A DNA stretch of 7,821 nt from Candidatus Nanohaloarchaea archaeon. GTDB lineage: Archaea > Nanohalarchaeota > Nanosalinia > Nanosalinales > JAHENU01. Below are positions 1 through 5,128 of this stretch, piece after piece; positions within the stretch are counted from its first letter, which is position 1, and each line of letters begins with the position of its first letter. Under the pieces are notes generated by a model that made no database searches, was not told the DNA's origin, and saw only the letters and a list, made by a program, of their open reading frames with translations. A program made the position numbers and the translations under genes. The DNA is taken from NCBI GenBank assembly GCA_018609855.1, contig JAHENU010000052.1, positions 1-7,821 of the forward strand. The letters are read 5' to 3'.

Positions 1-121
1 ACACATTCTTGCTGATATGGATGCTGTGCATTATATTCCTTATGACAGGCCTGAGGCAATGTTTGCTGAGATCTGTGCGGCATTGGATCCTTTCTTTACC
101 GAATCTTTGACCAAGGCTTGA
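1..121 (+). CDS. C-terminal fragment of an unidentified protein
   Basis: An open frame runs from the window edge (first full codon at 2) to a TGA at 119-121 and encodes 39 visible residues. It includes the stretch ADMDAVHYIPYD and ends in SLTKA. The composition is protein-like, with an amphipathic helix-like end after the PYD motif. The start and most of the protein lie outside the window, so I cannot assign a family. The 'YIPYD ... I..AL' ending loosely recalls the last strand and helix of Rossmann-like or TIR-like nucleotide-binding domains, but that is only an impression. The stop is followed directly by the promoter of the DUF3467 gene, so the two genes are probably separate transcription units. 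Confidence 0.6.
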   Translation, partial: HILADMDAVHYIPYDRPEAMFAEICAALDPFFTESLTKA

Positions 122-131
122 CACCACTAAC

Positions 132-139
132 TTTATTAA
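132..139 (+). promoter_or_regulatory. TATA box of the DUF3467 gene
   Basis: The sequence TTTATTAA is centred about 25.5 nt upstream of the ATG at 161, and only about 19.5 nt upstream of the alternative ATG at 155. In archaea transcription starts about 25-27 nt after the box centre, so this favours a leaderless message starting at 161. Confidence 0.5.
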
Positions 140-160
140 TCTTCCAGCAAATAGATGGCC

Positions 161-514
161 ATGACTGAACAGACTAATGTGAAAGTGAATCATGGGGCAC
201 AAGCCTTTTACACTGATGCTGTCGCTTTATTTCACAATGAGCATAAGTTCATCTGCGATTTTACCCAGACAACGCCGCGGATTGATCAAGTTGAAGGTCA
301 ACAACAACAGACGGTGGTCGTGTCACATAACACCATTGTATTGGATCCAGTGACGGCAAAGAAATTTTTGGATGTGTTGGAAGAAAATATCGCCAATTAT
401 GAGAATAAATTTGGTGAGATATCCATTGATGAGCAGGAGACCGTAAATGAAGATGTTGAGGAGTCGGAGACAGTCGATCAGGTAAAGAAAGGTGACTATA
501 GTTACATTGGCTGA
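161..514 (+). CDS. DUF3467-family protein
   Basis: This encodes a 117-residue soluble protein that I assign to the DUF3467 family. The family hallmarks are visible: an N-terminal stretch with NHGAQAFYTDAVALF, a beta segment FICDFTQTTPRID, a second beta segment beginning TVVVSHNTIVLDP, and the helix AKKFLDVLEENIANYENKFG. The last is the family's characteristic 'K-L...L..N...YE..FG.I' ending. The rest is a Glu/Asp-rich tail of about 30 residues. DUF3467 proteins are short, occur in both archaea and bacteria, and have no established biochemical role. I chose the ATG at 161 because of its TATA spacing; an ATG at 155 would add two residues. It is followed after 22 bp by the tRNA gene on the same strand. 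Confidence 0.8.
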   Translation: MTEQTNVKVNHGAQAFYTDAVALFHNEHKFICDFTQTTPRIDQVEGQQQQTVVVSHNTIVLDPVTAKKFLDVLEENIANYENKFGEISIDEQETVNEDVEESETVDQVKKGDYSYIG

Positions 515-536
515 TAGCTGTTGTGTATCTAACCAT

Positions 537-690
537 GCCTCCGTGGTGTAGTGGCCAATCATTCTGGCCTCTCGTAACAAACTGGTTACGCTCAGTTTAC
601 CCGCAACAGGCGCCCATAGGACGCCTTCCACCTCACAACATCAGTTGGTTGGAGATAGCCAGGGACCCGGGTTCAAATCCCGGCGGAGGC
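537..690 (+). tRNA. tRNA-Glu(CUC), split by an intron
   Basis: The acceptor stem GCCTCCG (537-543) pairs perfectly with CGGAGGC (684-690). The D arm (GGTGTAGTGGCCAATCAT), anticodon stem CTGGC (564-568) with GCCAG (658-662), and T arm CCGGG-TTCAAAT-CCCGG (667-683) all form. The loop reads C-T-CTC-G up to 574 and resumes with A at 657, giving anticodon CTC and the archaeal-style core GGCCTCTCGAGCC after splicing. The Glu identity also fits the close match to archaeal tRNA-Glu genes, including GGTGTAGT and GGCCAATCAT. CCA is not encoded. A TATA-like CTATAGTT at 496-503 may drive it, leaving a short leader for RNase P. The convergent DNA polymerase gene stops only 6 nt beyond its 3' end. Confidence 0.93.
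575..656 (+). other. Intron in the tRNA-Glu anticodon loop (37/38)
   Basis: About 82 nt lie between canonical positions 37 (G574) and 38 (A657). TCTC at 570-573, which includes the anticodon, can pair with GAGA at 652-655. That leaves G574-T575-A576 and T656-A657 unpaired around the two cut sites, as in the bulge-helix-bulge recognised by archaeal tRNA endonuclease. The inner helix is not convincing. Inside are two hairpins: CGTAAC(573-578)/GTTACG(585-590), whose 5' arm overlaps the exon and would compete with the splicing fold, and AGGCG(608-612)/CGCCT(622-626). I see no box C/D motifs, and it is too small for a homing endonuclease. Confidence 0.85.
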
Positions 691-696
691 ATCAGA

Positions 697-2469
697 TCAA
701 TTTTGATTCTGTGTATTCAACGTCGTTTGCTGAAATCCACTCTTCCGCAATTGCTCGGGCATCATTCGCTCAATTCGTTTTGTAATTTGCTCTTGGTAAT
801 ATACAACGTCTATCTTATGCGGAGAAAAATGCTCAATTGGCTGCACCTTTTCACCGATAGTAGTGCCGTTATGACTTACAAAATATGCTAATTTCATTCC
901 GGACGGCACATAGTACCCCATCCGCCGCATTTTTTTAGCCAACTCATTAACAAAGTGATTAGATTCATAGTTGTCTTTCTTTAGGGTACACGTCATCATG
1001 ACATCTTGCTCTGTTATATTATGCTGTTGTATTACATCTATCCATTGCCTATACACAGCTCTTGCTCTGTTTCCTCCTTCCTCAAGCAATGTCAAGAAAT
1101 AATTATGCAATGCTTTTTCAACAATGGATGGTAACATGCGCCCTTTCACCGTGCTCCCTTTAAATTCAAGTGAACCATTCTGATGAAATAACACATAATT
1201 CTTGCGCATATAGCTAATCATGGCTTGATATGTATCTTCAAGCTCTACGACAATACCTTCATCAGTTGCTTGATTCAAAAACCGTTCCGTATCTTCTAAC
1301 TCCCGCTTACTCGTATACTGAAAATAAATGCCATCTGTATCCGTTTCTATCAACCTATGTTCGCGGTGCTCCAACAAAATGCCAAGTCGTTTCACTAAAC
1401 GGCGGCTAATCTCCGTTACCTGTGCAGCCTGCTCTTTGGATCCCCAGCGAGCTTTTGGATATCCTAAATATCCATAAAAGGAATTAATCAATGTTTTCAA
1501 TGTCTGTTCTTTATGCATTAACTTCTGACATTCCCAGGTATTTGATTGCATTGTTTTTCGTTTGTCTTTCATCTCCAGTCGTTCTTCTCGTAATGCATGG
1601 AGCGTTTTCCTAAATACATCATCAGGGTCGTGTGGTGGCCGGATGTGGTACGTGAGAATAATAGATGGATACATAGACGCAATATCTACCTTGGCTATGT
1701 TCTTGAAAATGCCTTTCCTATGTACTTTAACCCACCCGCCTTCAATGTGGCTATTGTGCTTCTGCTCTTTGGAAGGTATAGTCTGTTCTTTCCTGCGTTG
1801 TTGATATTCAAGTATCAAAAGCCGTTCTATCATTTCAGTCGTTGAGAATCGGTGAGCCTCTTGCAATGAGGTTTGAAAACGTCTAGATAGGTATTGGATA
1901 TGCTCAATAAAAAATTCGCCAAGTGTGTATATTCGTTCTAAAGTCTTCTGGAACCACTGCAGTAACAGCGGCTCATTCTTGTAGTATATATGCCGATAAT
2001 TATTATTATATAGCCGCGTTGTCCGTCTCTCCATACCTAGAAACCTGCAGACAGCGTCGAGTGTATACAGGTCAAGTTTTATATGCTGACTTTTGGAAGC
2101 AAGTATGGCACAGTCTATGTGTTCAATCTGTGGCCATTGCACATGCCATGCATTCCGATGCAATTTTCCACAAAATGCGTTTTTCACACTAAATGAGGGA
2201 GTGACATCTAACTGTTGACAGCGCCAGTATAAGTATAGCAGAGAAAATCCAGCACCATCGAAGCTATAGAGAACACAGGGACGTCGTCGTTTCATCCAGC
2301 TTAGAAATGTCATTAACATTTTTTCTTCGCTACTATAATTCTGCAAAGAAAATATTCTTCCATCGCCAGGTGCATATACACCTAGTAGAGCGATGGGATG
2401 TTGTGCTTCTACCGGGTTGGTCCATTGCTGATCTGTTGCCGGTATAAGCTCAAAAGCATAGCGATTCAT
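697..2469 (-). CDS. Compact family-B DNA polymerase, exonuclease motifs degraded
   Basis: This 590-residue protein should be a template-directed DNA polymerase acting in replication or repair. It is short; typical archaeal PolB1/PolB3 have about 780 residues. The linker motif IEGGWV is at 242-247. Polymerase motifs are intact: motif A DIASMYPSI (262-270), motif B K325-x3-NS-x-YG (to 333), and motif C ETDTDG (375-380), followed by RKNY (422-425) and a KGS segment (437-439). The N-terminal 200 residues resemble the exonuclease fold, but by eye the catalytic acidic positions are altered. Exo I reads AFELI instead of DxE, exo II ends GFSLLYL instead of FD, and exo III reads Y162-x3-E166 rather than YxxxD. 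It therefore probably lacks proofreading. The start ATG at 2469 has a TATA box 28 nt upstream. It diverges from the UVDE gene. Confidence 0.88.
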   Translation of the reverse strand: MNRYAFELIPATDQQWTNPVEAQHPIALLGVYAPGDGRIFSLQNYSSEEKMLMTFLSWMKRRRPCVLYSFDGAGFSLLYLYWRCQQLDVTPSFSVKNAFCGKLHRNAWHVQWPQIEHIDCAILASKSQHIKLDLYTLDAVCRFLGMERRTTRLYNNNYRHIYYKNEPLLLQWFQKTLERIYTLGEFFIEHIQYLSRRFQTSLQEAHRFSTTEMIERLLILEYQQRRKEQTIPSKEQKHNSHIEGGWVKVHRKGIFKNIAKVDIASMYPSIILTYHIRPPHDPDDVFRKTLHALREERLEMKDKRKTMQSNTWECQKLMHKEQTLKTLINSFYGYLGYPKARWGSKEQAAQVTEISRRLVKRLGILLEHREHRLIETDTDGIYFQYTSKRELEDTERFLNQATDEGIVVELEDTYQAMISYMRKNYVLFHQNGSLEFKGSTVKGRMLPSIVEKALHNYFLTLLEEGGNRARAVYRQWIDVIQQHNITEQDVMMTCTLKKDNYESNHFVNELAKKMRRMGYYVPSGMKLAYFVSHNGTTIGEKVQPIEHFSPHKIDVVYYQEQITKRIERMMPEQLRKSGFQQTTLNTQNQN

Positions 2470-2493
2470 AGTCCTTCTAAAAAACCCTAATAC

Positions 2494-2500
2494 TTTAATA
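2494..2500 (-). promoter_or_regulatory. TATA box of the DNA polymerase gene
   Basis: On the minus strand this reads TATTAAA and is centred 28 nt upstream of the polymerase ATG at 2469, so the transcript would be leaderless or nearly so. An AAGGA sits just before the ATG but is only 2 nt away, which is too close for a normal Shine-Dalgarno site. Confidence 0.5.
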
Positions 2501-2589
2501 GATCAAGTGGTGGTGTTGCCAGTTGCCGCTATCCGTTGGCTTCGCCTACTGGTAAGTATACGCTAACAGGTAGAGTGAGTGAGATGCCT

Positions 2590-2619
2590 GTGCAGGGCAG
2601 CTTTTTAAGTTCCCTGCAC
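2590..2619 (+). promoter_or_regulatory. UVDE promoter: TATA box inside a perfect palindrome
   Basis: GTGCAGGG (2590-2597) and CCCTGCAC (2612-2619) form a perfect 8-bp inverted repeat with a 14-bp centre. That centre holds TTTTTAA (2602-2608), centred 26 nt before the ATG at 2631. The repeat arms therefore flank the likely TATA box symmetrically, the layout expected for a dimeric repressor that blocks TBP/TFB. As RNA it would not be transcribed if the message is leaderless, so a DNA-level operator is more likely than an RNA hairpin. Confidence 0.5.
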
Positions 2620-2630
2620 TCCTTTTGAGT

Positions 2631-3569
2631 ATGTCACATCAGGGTAGTGTCTCTCATGAGTCCCCCTCTCCAAGCCTCCGATTGGGGTATGCCTGTGTAA
2701 ATCATGCGCTTGGAAATGAAGGTCGTTCGGATCGGACCTGCCGGTTGGCTAATGCCACACCAGAGCGTTTGGAGGAACTGAGCCAGTCCAATCTCAAAGG
2801 CCTCCGCCGAGTGTTAGCGTGGAATGCGCAGAATGATTTTCGTGTATTTCGCATGTCCTCAGACCTGATTCCGTTTGCCTCACATCCAGAGACACAATGG
2901 GGGTGGCGTGAGGCGCTTGCAGCCGAGCTGCGTCAAGTTGGTCATGATGCCCATAACTATGGGATGCGACTAACTATGCATCCGGGCCAGTATACCGTAC
3001 TTAATTCGTCAAAGCCCAACGTTGTGACGAGTGCAATTGCTGAGCTGAGCTATCATGCTGACCTGATGGATCTCATGGGGTTGCCACTAAGCAGCAAAAT
3101 CATTCTCCATGTCGGTGGGGTGTACGGTGACAAGCATCGCGCTAAACGCCAGTTCCGCGAATCGTTTGCTGACCTTCCAGACAATGTTCAGTCCCGGCTT
3201 GTATTAGAGAACGACGAGCGTAACTACGGTGCCGAGGATGTAATTGAGCTGTGTAGCGCTCTTGAAGTTCCCATGATCTTTGACGACCTCCACCATCGGG
3301 CATATGCAGGCGAGCCGCCCTCACAAACACTCCTTGCAGATATACTTGAGACGTGGGACAATCAGGTAGATGGGCGACCAAAGCTGCACTTTTCCAGTCA
3401 ACGCCCCCAGGCACGTGCAGGAGCTCATGCAGATAGCGTTGATGCGGAGGAGTTCCGTCGTTTTGTAGAGACCCTTCCAACGACAGAAGTCGATGTTATG
3501 CTGGAGGCGAAGGCAAAGGAAAACGCGCTATTTGACTTAGTAAGAGATTTAATAGCGTCATCACGGTAA
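2631..3569 (+). CDS. uvsE: UV damage endonuclease (UVDE/UvsE)
   Basis: This 312-residue TIM-barrel nuclease nicks DNA 5' of UV photoproducts and starts light-independent alternative excision repair. Family blocks appear in order: RLGYACVN (17-24), FRMSSDLIPFASH, MHPGQYTVLNS, LHVGGVYGDK, LENDER, FDDLHH, KLHFSSQ, GAHADSVD and MLEAKAKENAL. By eye-alignment with the Thermus enzyme, the metal ligands are all present: H85, H117, H160, E193, D218, H221, H253, H266 and E292. So is K251, at the position of the modified lysine. I start at the ATG at 2631 because of its TATA spacing; an in-frame TTG lies at 2625. The coding sequence looks richer in G+C than the polymerase gene beside it, which may indicate transfer. 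A small ORF overlaps its stop codon. Confidence 0.93.
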   Translation: MSHQGSVSHESPSPSLRLGYACVNHALGNEGRSDRTCRLANATPERLEELSQSNLKGLRRVLAWNAQNDFRVFRMSSDLIPFASHPETQWGWREALAAELRQVGHDAHNYGMRLTMHPGQYTVLNSSKPNVVTSAIAELSYHADLMDLMGLPLSSKIILHVGGVYGDKHRAKRQFRESFADLPDNVQSRLVLENDERNYGAEDVIELCSALEVPMIFDDLHHRAYAGEPPSQTLLADILETWDNQVDGRPKLHFSSQRPQARAGAHADSVDAEEFRRFVETLPTTEVDVMLEAKAKENALFDLVRDLIASSR

Positions 3570-3691
3570 TGCTGTATACAGATATTCTGGCCTTTTTCTA
3601 TCTCGTTAGTGCCCGTAACGAGGACGCTCGTTATCTCCCTCGATACACAAGACTCAATACTTATCTCAGGGGCTTGGGAGATGCAGAGTGA
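3569..3691 (+). CDS. Small 40-aa protein coupled to UVDE
   Basis: Its ATG overlaps the UVDE stop codon (TAATG at 3567-3571), a classic termination-reinitiation arrangement. The 40-residue product starts MLYTDILAFFYLV and continues with a charged stretch, ARNEDARYLPRYTR, before ending GLGDAE. The even spread of acidic, basic and aromatic residues looks like real protein rather than chance reading. I do not recognise a family. It has no promoter of its own, so it should be expressed only with UVDE, perhaps as an accessory factor. Alternatively it is the surviving start of a longer gene now truncated, because the sequence downstream turns into pseudogene material. No close-fitting Shine-Dalgarno site is visible. 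Confidence 0.45.
   Translation: MLYTDILAFFYLVSARNEDARYLPRYTRLNTYLRGLGDAE
3602..3633 (+). repeat. Three-arm repeat able to form alternative hairpins
   Basis: CTCGTTA (3602-3608), TAACGAG (3616-3622) and CTCGTTA (3627-3633) occur in a row. The middle arm can pair with either neighbour, with loops of 7 or 4 nt, so two mutually exclusive 7-bp hairpins are possible. They lie within the small ORF after UVDE. Confidence 0.45.
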
Positions 3692-3714
3692 CCGAAAGCA
3701 ATATGCGGTCGAGG

Positions 3715-3753
3715 GCTGATCACCAAGTAGCATAATCGATCAGCTTTGTTTGG
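3715..3753 (+). terminator. Possible terminator of the UVDE transcript
   Basis: GCTGATC (3715-3721) and GATCAGC (3738-3744) form a 7-bp inverted repeat followed by CTTTGTTTGG. It lies 23 nt after the stop of the small UVDE-coupled ORF. The T-rich tail is weak, and archaeal termination depends more on T tracts than on hairpins, so this is tentative. Confidence 0.25.
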
Positions 3754-4069
3754 TCCACCACTGCACGCTTGTTGCCTGTAAACACGTTATACGCCACGAC
3801 GGATCGGCGTGTCCTTTTATACGCAATGCGATGTACCTCAACCGGTAGCCGTGCCATTGTAGACGTATAAAACACAATTTTTGTCACCGAGAAAGTGATT
3901 CATGTTTGTATTTGCATTCTACAAATGTGATCTGCTGATCGCAATATCACAGGAAGTCAGGCATACCGGCCAAATGGCAGAAATATTGCAGGCGTTCTTT
4001 TTCTTCTGGTGACAGTATCCGAAACAGTCTCTAATATTTTTGTCTGACAGTGGGAAATACACGCTCTTT
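3720..4069 (-). pseudogene. Decayed VRR-NUC-like nuclease
   Basis: On the minus strand one frame reads, from 4069 down, ERVFPTVRQKY-stop-RLFRILSPEEKERLQ, then GMPDFL, a TGA (3947-3949), then TFVECKYKHESLS, a TGA (3884-3886), then QKLCFIRLQWHG. The next frame then continues LPVEVHRIAYKR to a TGA at 3720-3722. The order GxPD, a beta strand with ExK, LS.xQ, a helix, and a final G-x-V-x-V strand is the signature of the VRR-NUC branch of PD-(D/E)XK nucleases. At least three in-frame stops (TAG 4031-4033 and two TGA) plus a one-base shift near 3847 break it. The last part, from ATG 3857, is a 45-codon open frame, but it is better explained as the nuclease tail. The N-terminal boundary is uncertain. 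Confidence 0.6.
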
Positions 4070-4083
4070 CTATATTACATTCA

Positions 4084-4425
4084 ATGAGCCACCATGCCAT
4101 ACTGTCCAGCCGTTTTTCTTCAACCTGTTACGAATATGCCGCTCTGCAAAGAATTGCGAGTTCTTTGGCGGCGGACAACGAAGATAAGATATCAATCATG
4201 GTTTCGGGAGCGTCGGACAGTGAAGGCATAGGACTGTTGTTATGTGATACGCTCCTAAATAGTAAATGTGGGCACGTTGCCGATTGCTGCTAGCAATTAC
4301 AGTTATCAGCCTCACTAAAAGGGTGGCATGCCGTGACAACTCTCATGCATTCCTGCAGTGTTTTTTTATCGTACTACGTTGCAAAAGACATCATAGTACG
4401 TCATGGAGCATGGCGGGCTCAGTAG
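4084..4425 (+). pseudogene. Remnant resembling a histidine-kinase ATPase domain
   Basis: A 69-codon frame from ATG 4084 contains ALQRIASSLAADNEDKISIMV, reminiscent of an N-box helix and strand, and then GIGLLLCDT, reminiscent of a D/G1 strand. It stops at TAG 4291-4293. The same frame then stays open for 43 codons and includes YVAKDIIVRHGA, which closely resembles the helix after the G2 box of HATPase_c domains (GLGLY.AK.IV.RHGG). Order and spacing fit that domain. The glycine-rich box itself is missing and no dimerisation domain is upstream, so I read it as a decayed, N-terminally truncated sensor-kinase fragment. It could instead be a real short protein of unknown function ending at 4293. 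No well-placed TATA box precedes ATG 4084. Confidence 0.38.
4361..4367 (+). terminator. T7 tract, possible archaeal terminator
   Basis: A run of seven T residues follows the 4084-4293 frame by about 70 nt and precedes the promoter of the 70-aa membrane protein. Oligo-T tracts are sufficient for archaeal RNA polymerase termination. A 7-bp inverted repeat CGTACTA (4370-4376)/TAGTACG (4394-4400) lies just after it. Confidence 0.3.
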
Positions 4426-4438
4426 AACAATGTGTCGG

Positions 4439-4446
4439 TTATTTAA
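4439..4446 (+). promoter_or_regulatory. TATA box of the 70-aa membrane protein
   Basis: The sequence TTATTTAA has its TTTAA core centred 26 nt upstream of the ATG at 4470. This supports that ATG over upstream in-frame starts and predicts a leaderless transcript. Confidence 0.55.
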
Positions 4447-4469
4447 GTATACAATGTGTTGATATTTGC

Positions 4470-4682
4470 ATGTTCTCCTCACTTAAAAAACGTAAGAACA
4501 TTTTATTAGTCCTCATTGCTATTTCTCTTGCAGGCATGTTCGTTGCCAGACACAATGACAACACCTCCGTTTTCATTCTGTTCACTCTTGCAGCTATTGG
4601 GAATATGGCCTATTTTCTGAAGCTACGGCAGCATATTTTACAAGCTACAGAGGAAGATGTGGTGTCTGTAAATGAGACATAG
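4470..4682 (+). CDS. Small two-helix membrane protein, 70 aa
   Basis: The product begins MFSSLKKRKN, followed by a hydrophobic segment at about 11-25 (ILLVLIAISLAGMFV). A short polar turn (ARHNDNTS) leads to a second hydrophobic segment at about 34-50. The tail of about 20 residues is acidic and ends EEDVVSVNET. By the positive-inside rule, the basic KKRK end faces the cytoplasm, and so does the tail if both segments span. The same frame is open from 4266, but the upstream part looks non-coding, and the TATA box places the start at 4470. No family is recognised. It is the one apparently intact gene inside a stretch of decayed genes, so its own integrity deserves caution. Confidence 0.6.
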   Translation: MFSSLKKRKNILLVLIAISLAGMFVARHNDNTSVFILFTLAAIGNMAYFLKLRQHILQATEEDVVSVNET

Positions 4683-4757
4683 AATTTAATGTACCTACTA
4701 ACTTGGTGACGCACAAAAGTGATTTACTGATTATTCCTTCTGAACGGTCTTTCGTAA
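4683..4757. other. Non-coding gap, nothing recognised
   Basis: Stops occur in all plus frames, and I see no promoter, RNA or repeat. Confidence 0.4.
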
Positions 4758-5062
4758 GACAACCCATTTCGTATAGATGGCAACCGAAGCATTCCTATTG
4801 GTAATAGACCTACATTAATTTCAAATAGAGATGATTCTCTTTAGATGTATGGCCAAATACAGTTTGGGTCTAAGGCAGGCGTTTTGACTAGGGTTTCCTA
4901 CACACTTTCTTGTTAGGGTTATTAATTGCCATTGTTTACAGCATCATCTTCACTAGCTTTTGGCGTCTGTTTGCATGATATGAAGTTCGTAATAAGAATA
5001 AGCCGCACGAAATCGTGCCAGTTGAATTTGATGACATGTCTTTTCTTCACAGTCTCCACTAG
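4758..5062 (+). pseudogene. Decayed membrane-protein remnant
   Basis: Coherent protein-like stretches follow each other across two frames. From 4758 one frame reads PIGNRPTLISNRDDSL, a TAG (4842-4844), then MYGQIQFGSKAGVLTRVSYTL. The overlapping frame from 4892 takes over with a strong hydrophobic segment, FLLGLLIAIVYSIIFTSFW, then LFA, a TGA (4976-4978), then YEVRNKNKPHEIVPVEFDD, to TAG 5060-5062. This pattern fits a roughly 100-residue protein with one membrane helix and a cytoplasmic tail, broken by two stops and a frameshift near 4905-4915. No family is recognised. It sits directly upstream of the DUF4870 gene but does not resemble it. The alternative is chance open frames, made less likely by how well the segments join. 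Confidence 0.35.
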
Positions 5063-5101
5063 AACTAGCTTTTAATTATGTAATCGACTATGCCATACTT
5101 A

Positions 5102-5108
5102 CTTAAAT
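5102..5108 (+). promoter_or_regulatory. TATA box of the DUF4870 gene
   Basis: The sequence CTTAAAT is centred 24 nt upstream of the ATG at 5129. It favours that start over the in-frame ATG at 5090, which would place the box inside the coding sequence. Confidence 0.5.
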
Positions 5109-5128
5109 CATTACTGTGGTTCACGTAT

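Larger units (their letters stand above)
2470..2630. other. Divergent promoter region, polymerase/UVDE
   Basis: This 161-bp spacer separates the minus-strand polymerase and the plus-strand UV endonuclease. Each side has its own TATA-like element near its start codon. I found no coding remnant or RNA gene in the central part (about 2501-2589). Confidence 0.6.

Noticed and set aside
2625..2630. TTG start adding two residues to UVDE
   Set aside because: The ATG at 2631 is a better codon and fits the TATA spacing exactly.
3593..3597. T5 tract after UVDE as a terminator
   Set aside because: It lies inside the 40-codon ORF that overlaps the UVDE stop and is short.
3142..3733. Two minus-strand open frames opposite UVDE
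   Set aside because: They are antisense shadows of a well-supported gene and read as low-complexity Ser/Thr or Arg/His-rich sequence.
3720..3857. 45-codon minus-strand ORF (ATG at 3857; GTG at 3887) as an independent gene
   Set aside because: Its start LPVEVHRIAYKR matches the expected final strand of the broken VRR-NUC nuclease in the neighbouring frame, so a remnant explains it better.
4266..4469. N-terminal extension of the 70-aa membrane protein to 138 aa
   Set aside because: The extra residues look non-coding and the promoter of the shorter form lies inside them.
5005..5018. Palindrome GCACGA-AA-TCGTGC as an operator for the DUF4870 gene
   Set aside because: It is about 110 bp from the start codon, far from the TATA box, and lies inside a coding remnant.
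3720..5062. Genetic-code change (UGA = Trp) to explain in-frame TGA codons in several frames
   Set aside because: The long intact genes use TGG throughout and end normally, some at TGA, and the broken frames also contain TAG and frameshifts.
4952..5073. Direct repeat ACTAGCTTTT (4952-4961 and 5064-5073)
   Set aside because: A ten-base match is expected by chance in a window this size and no element boundary is visible.
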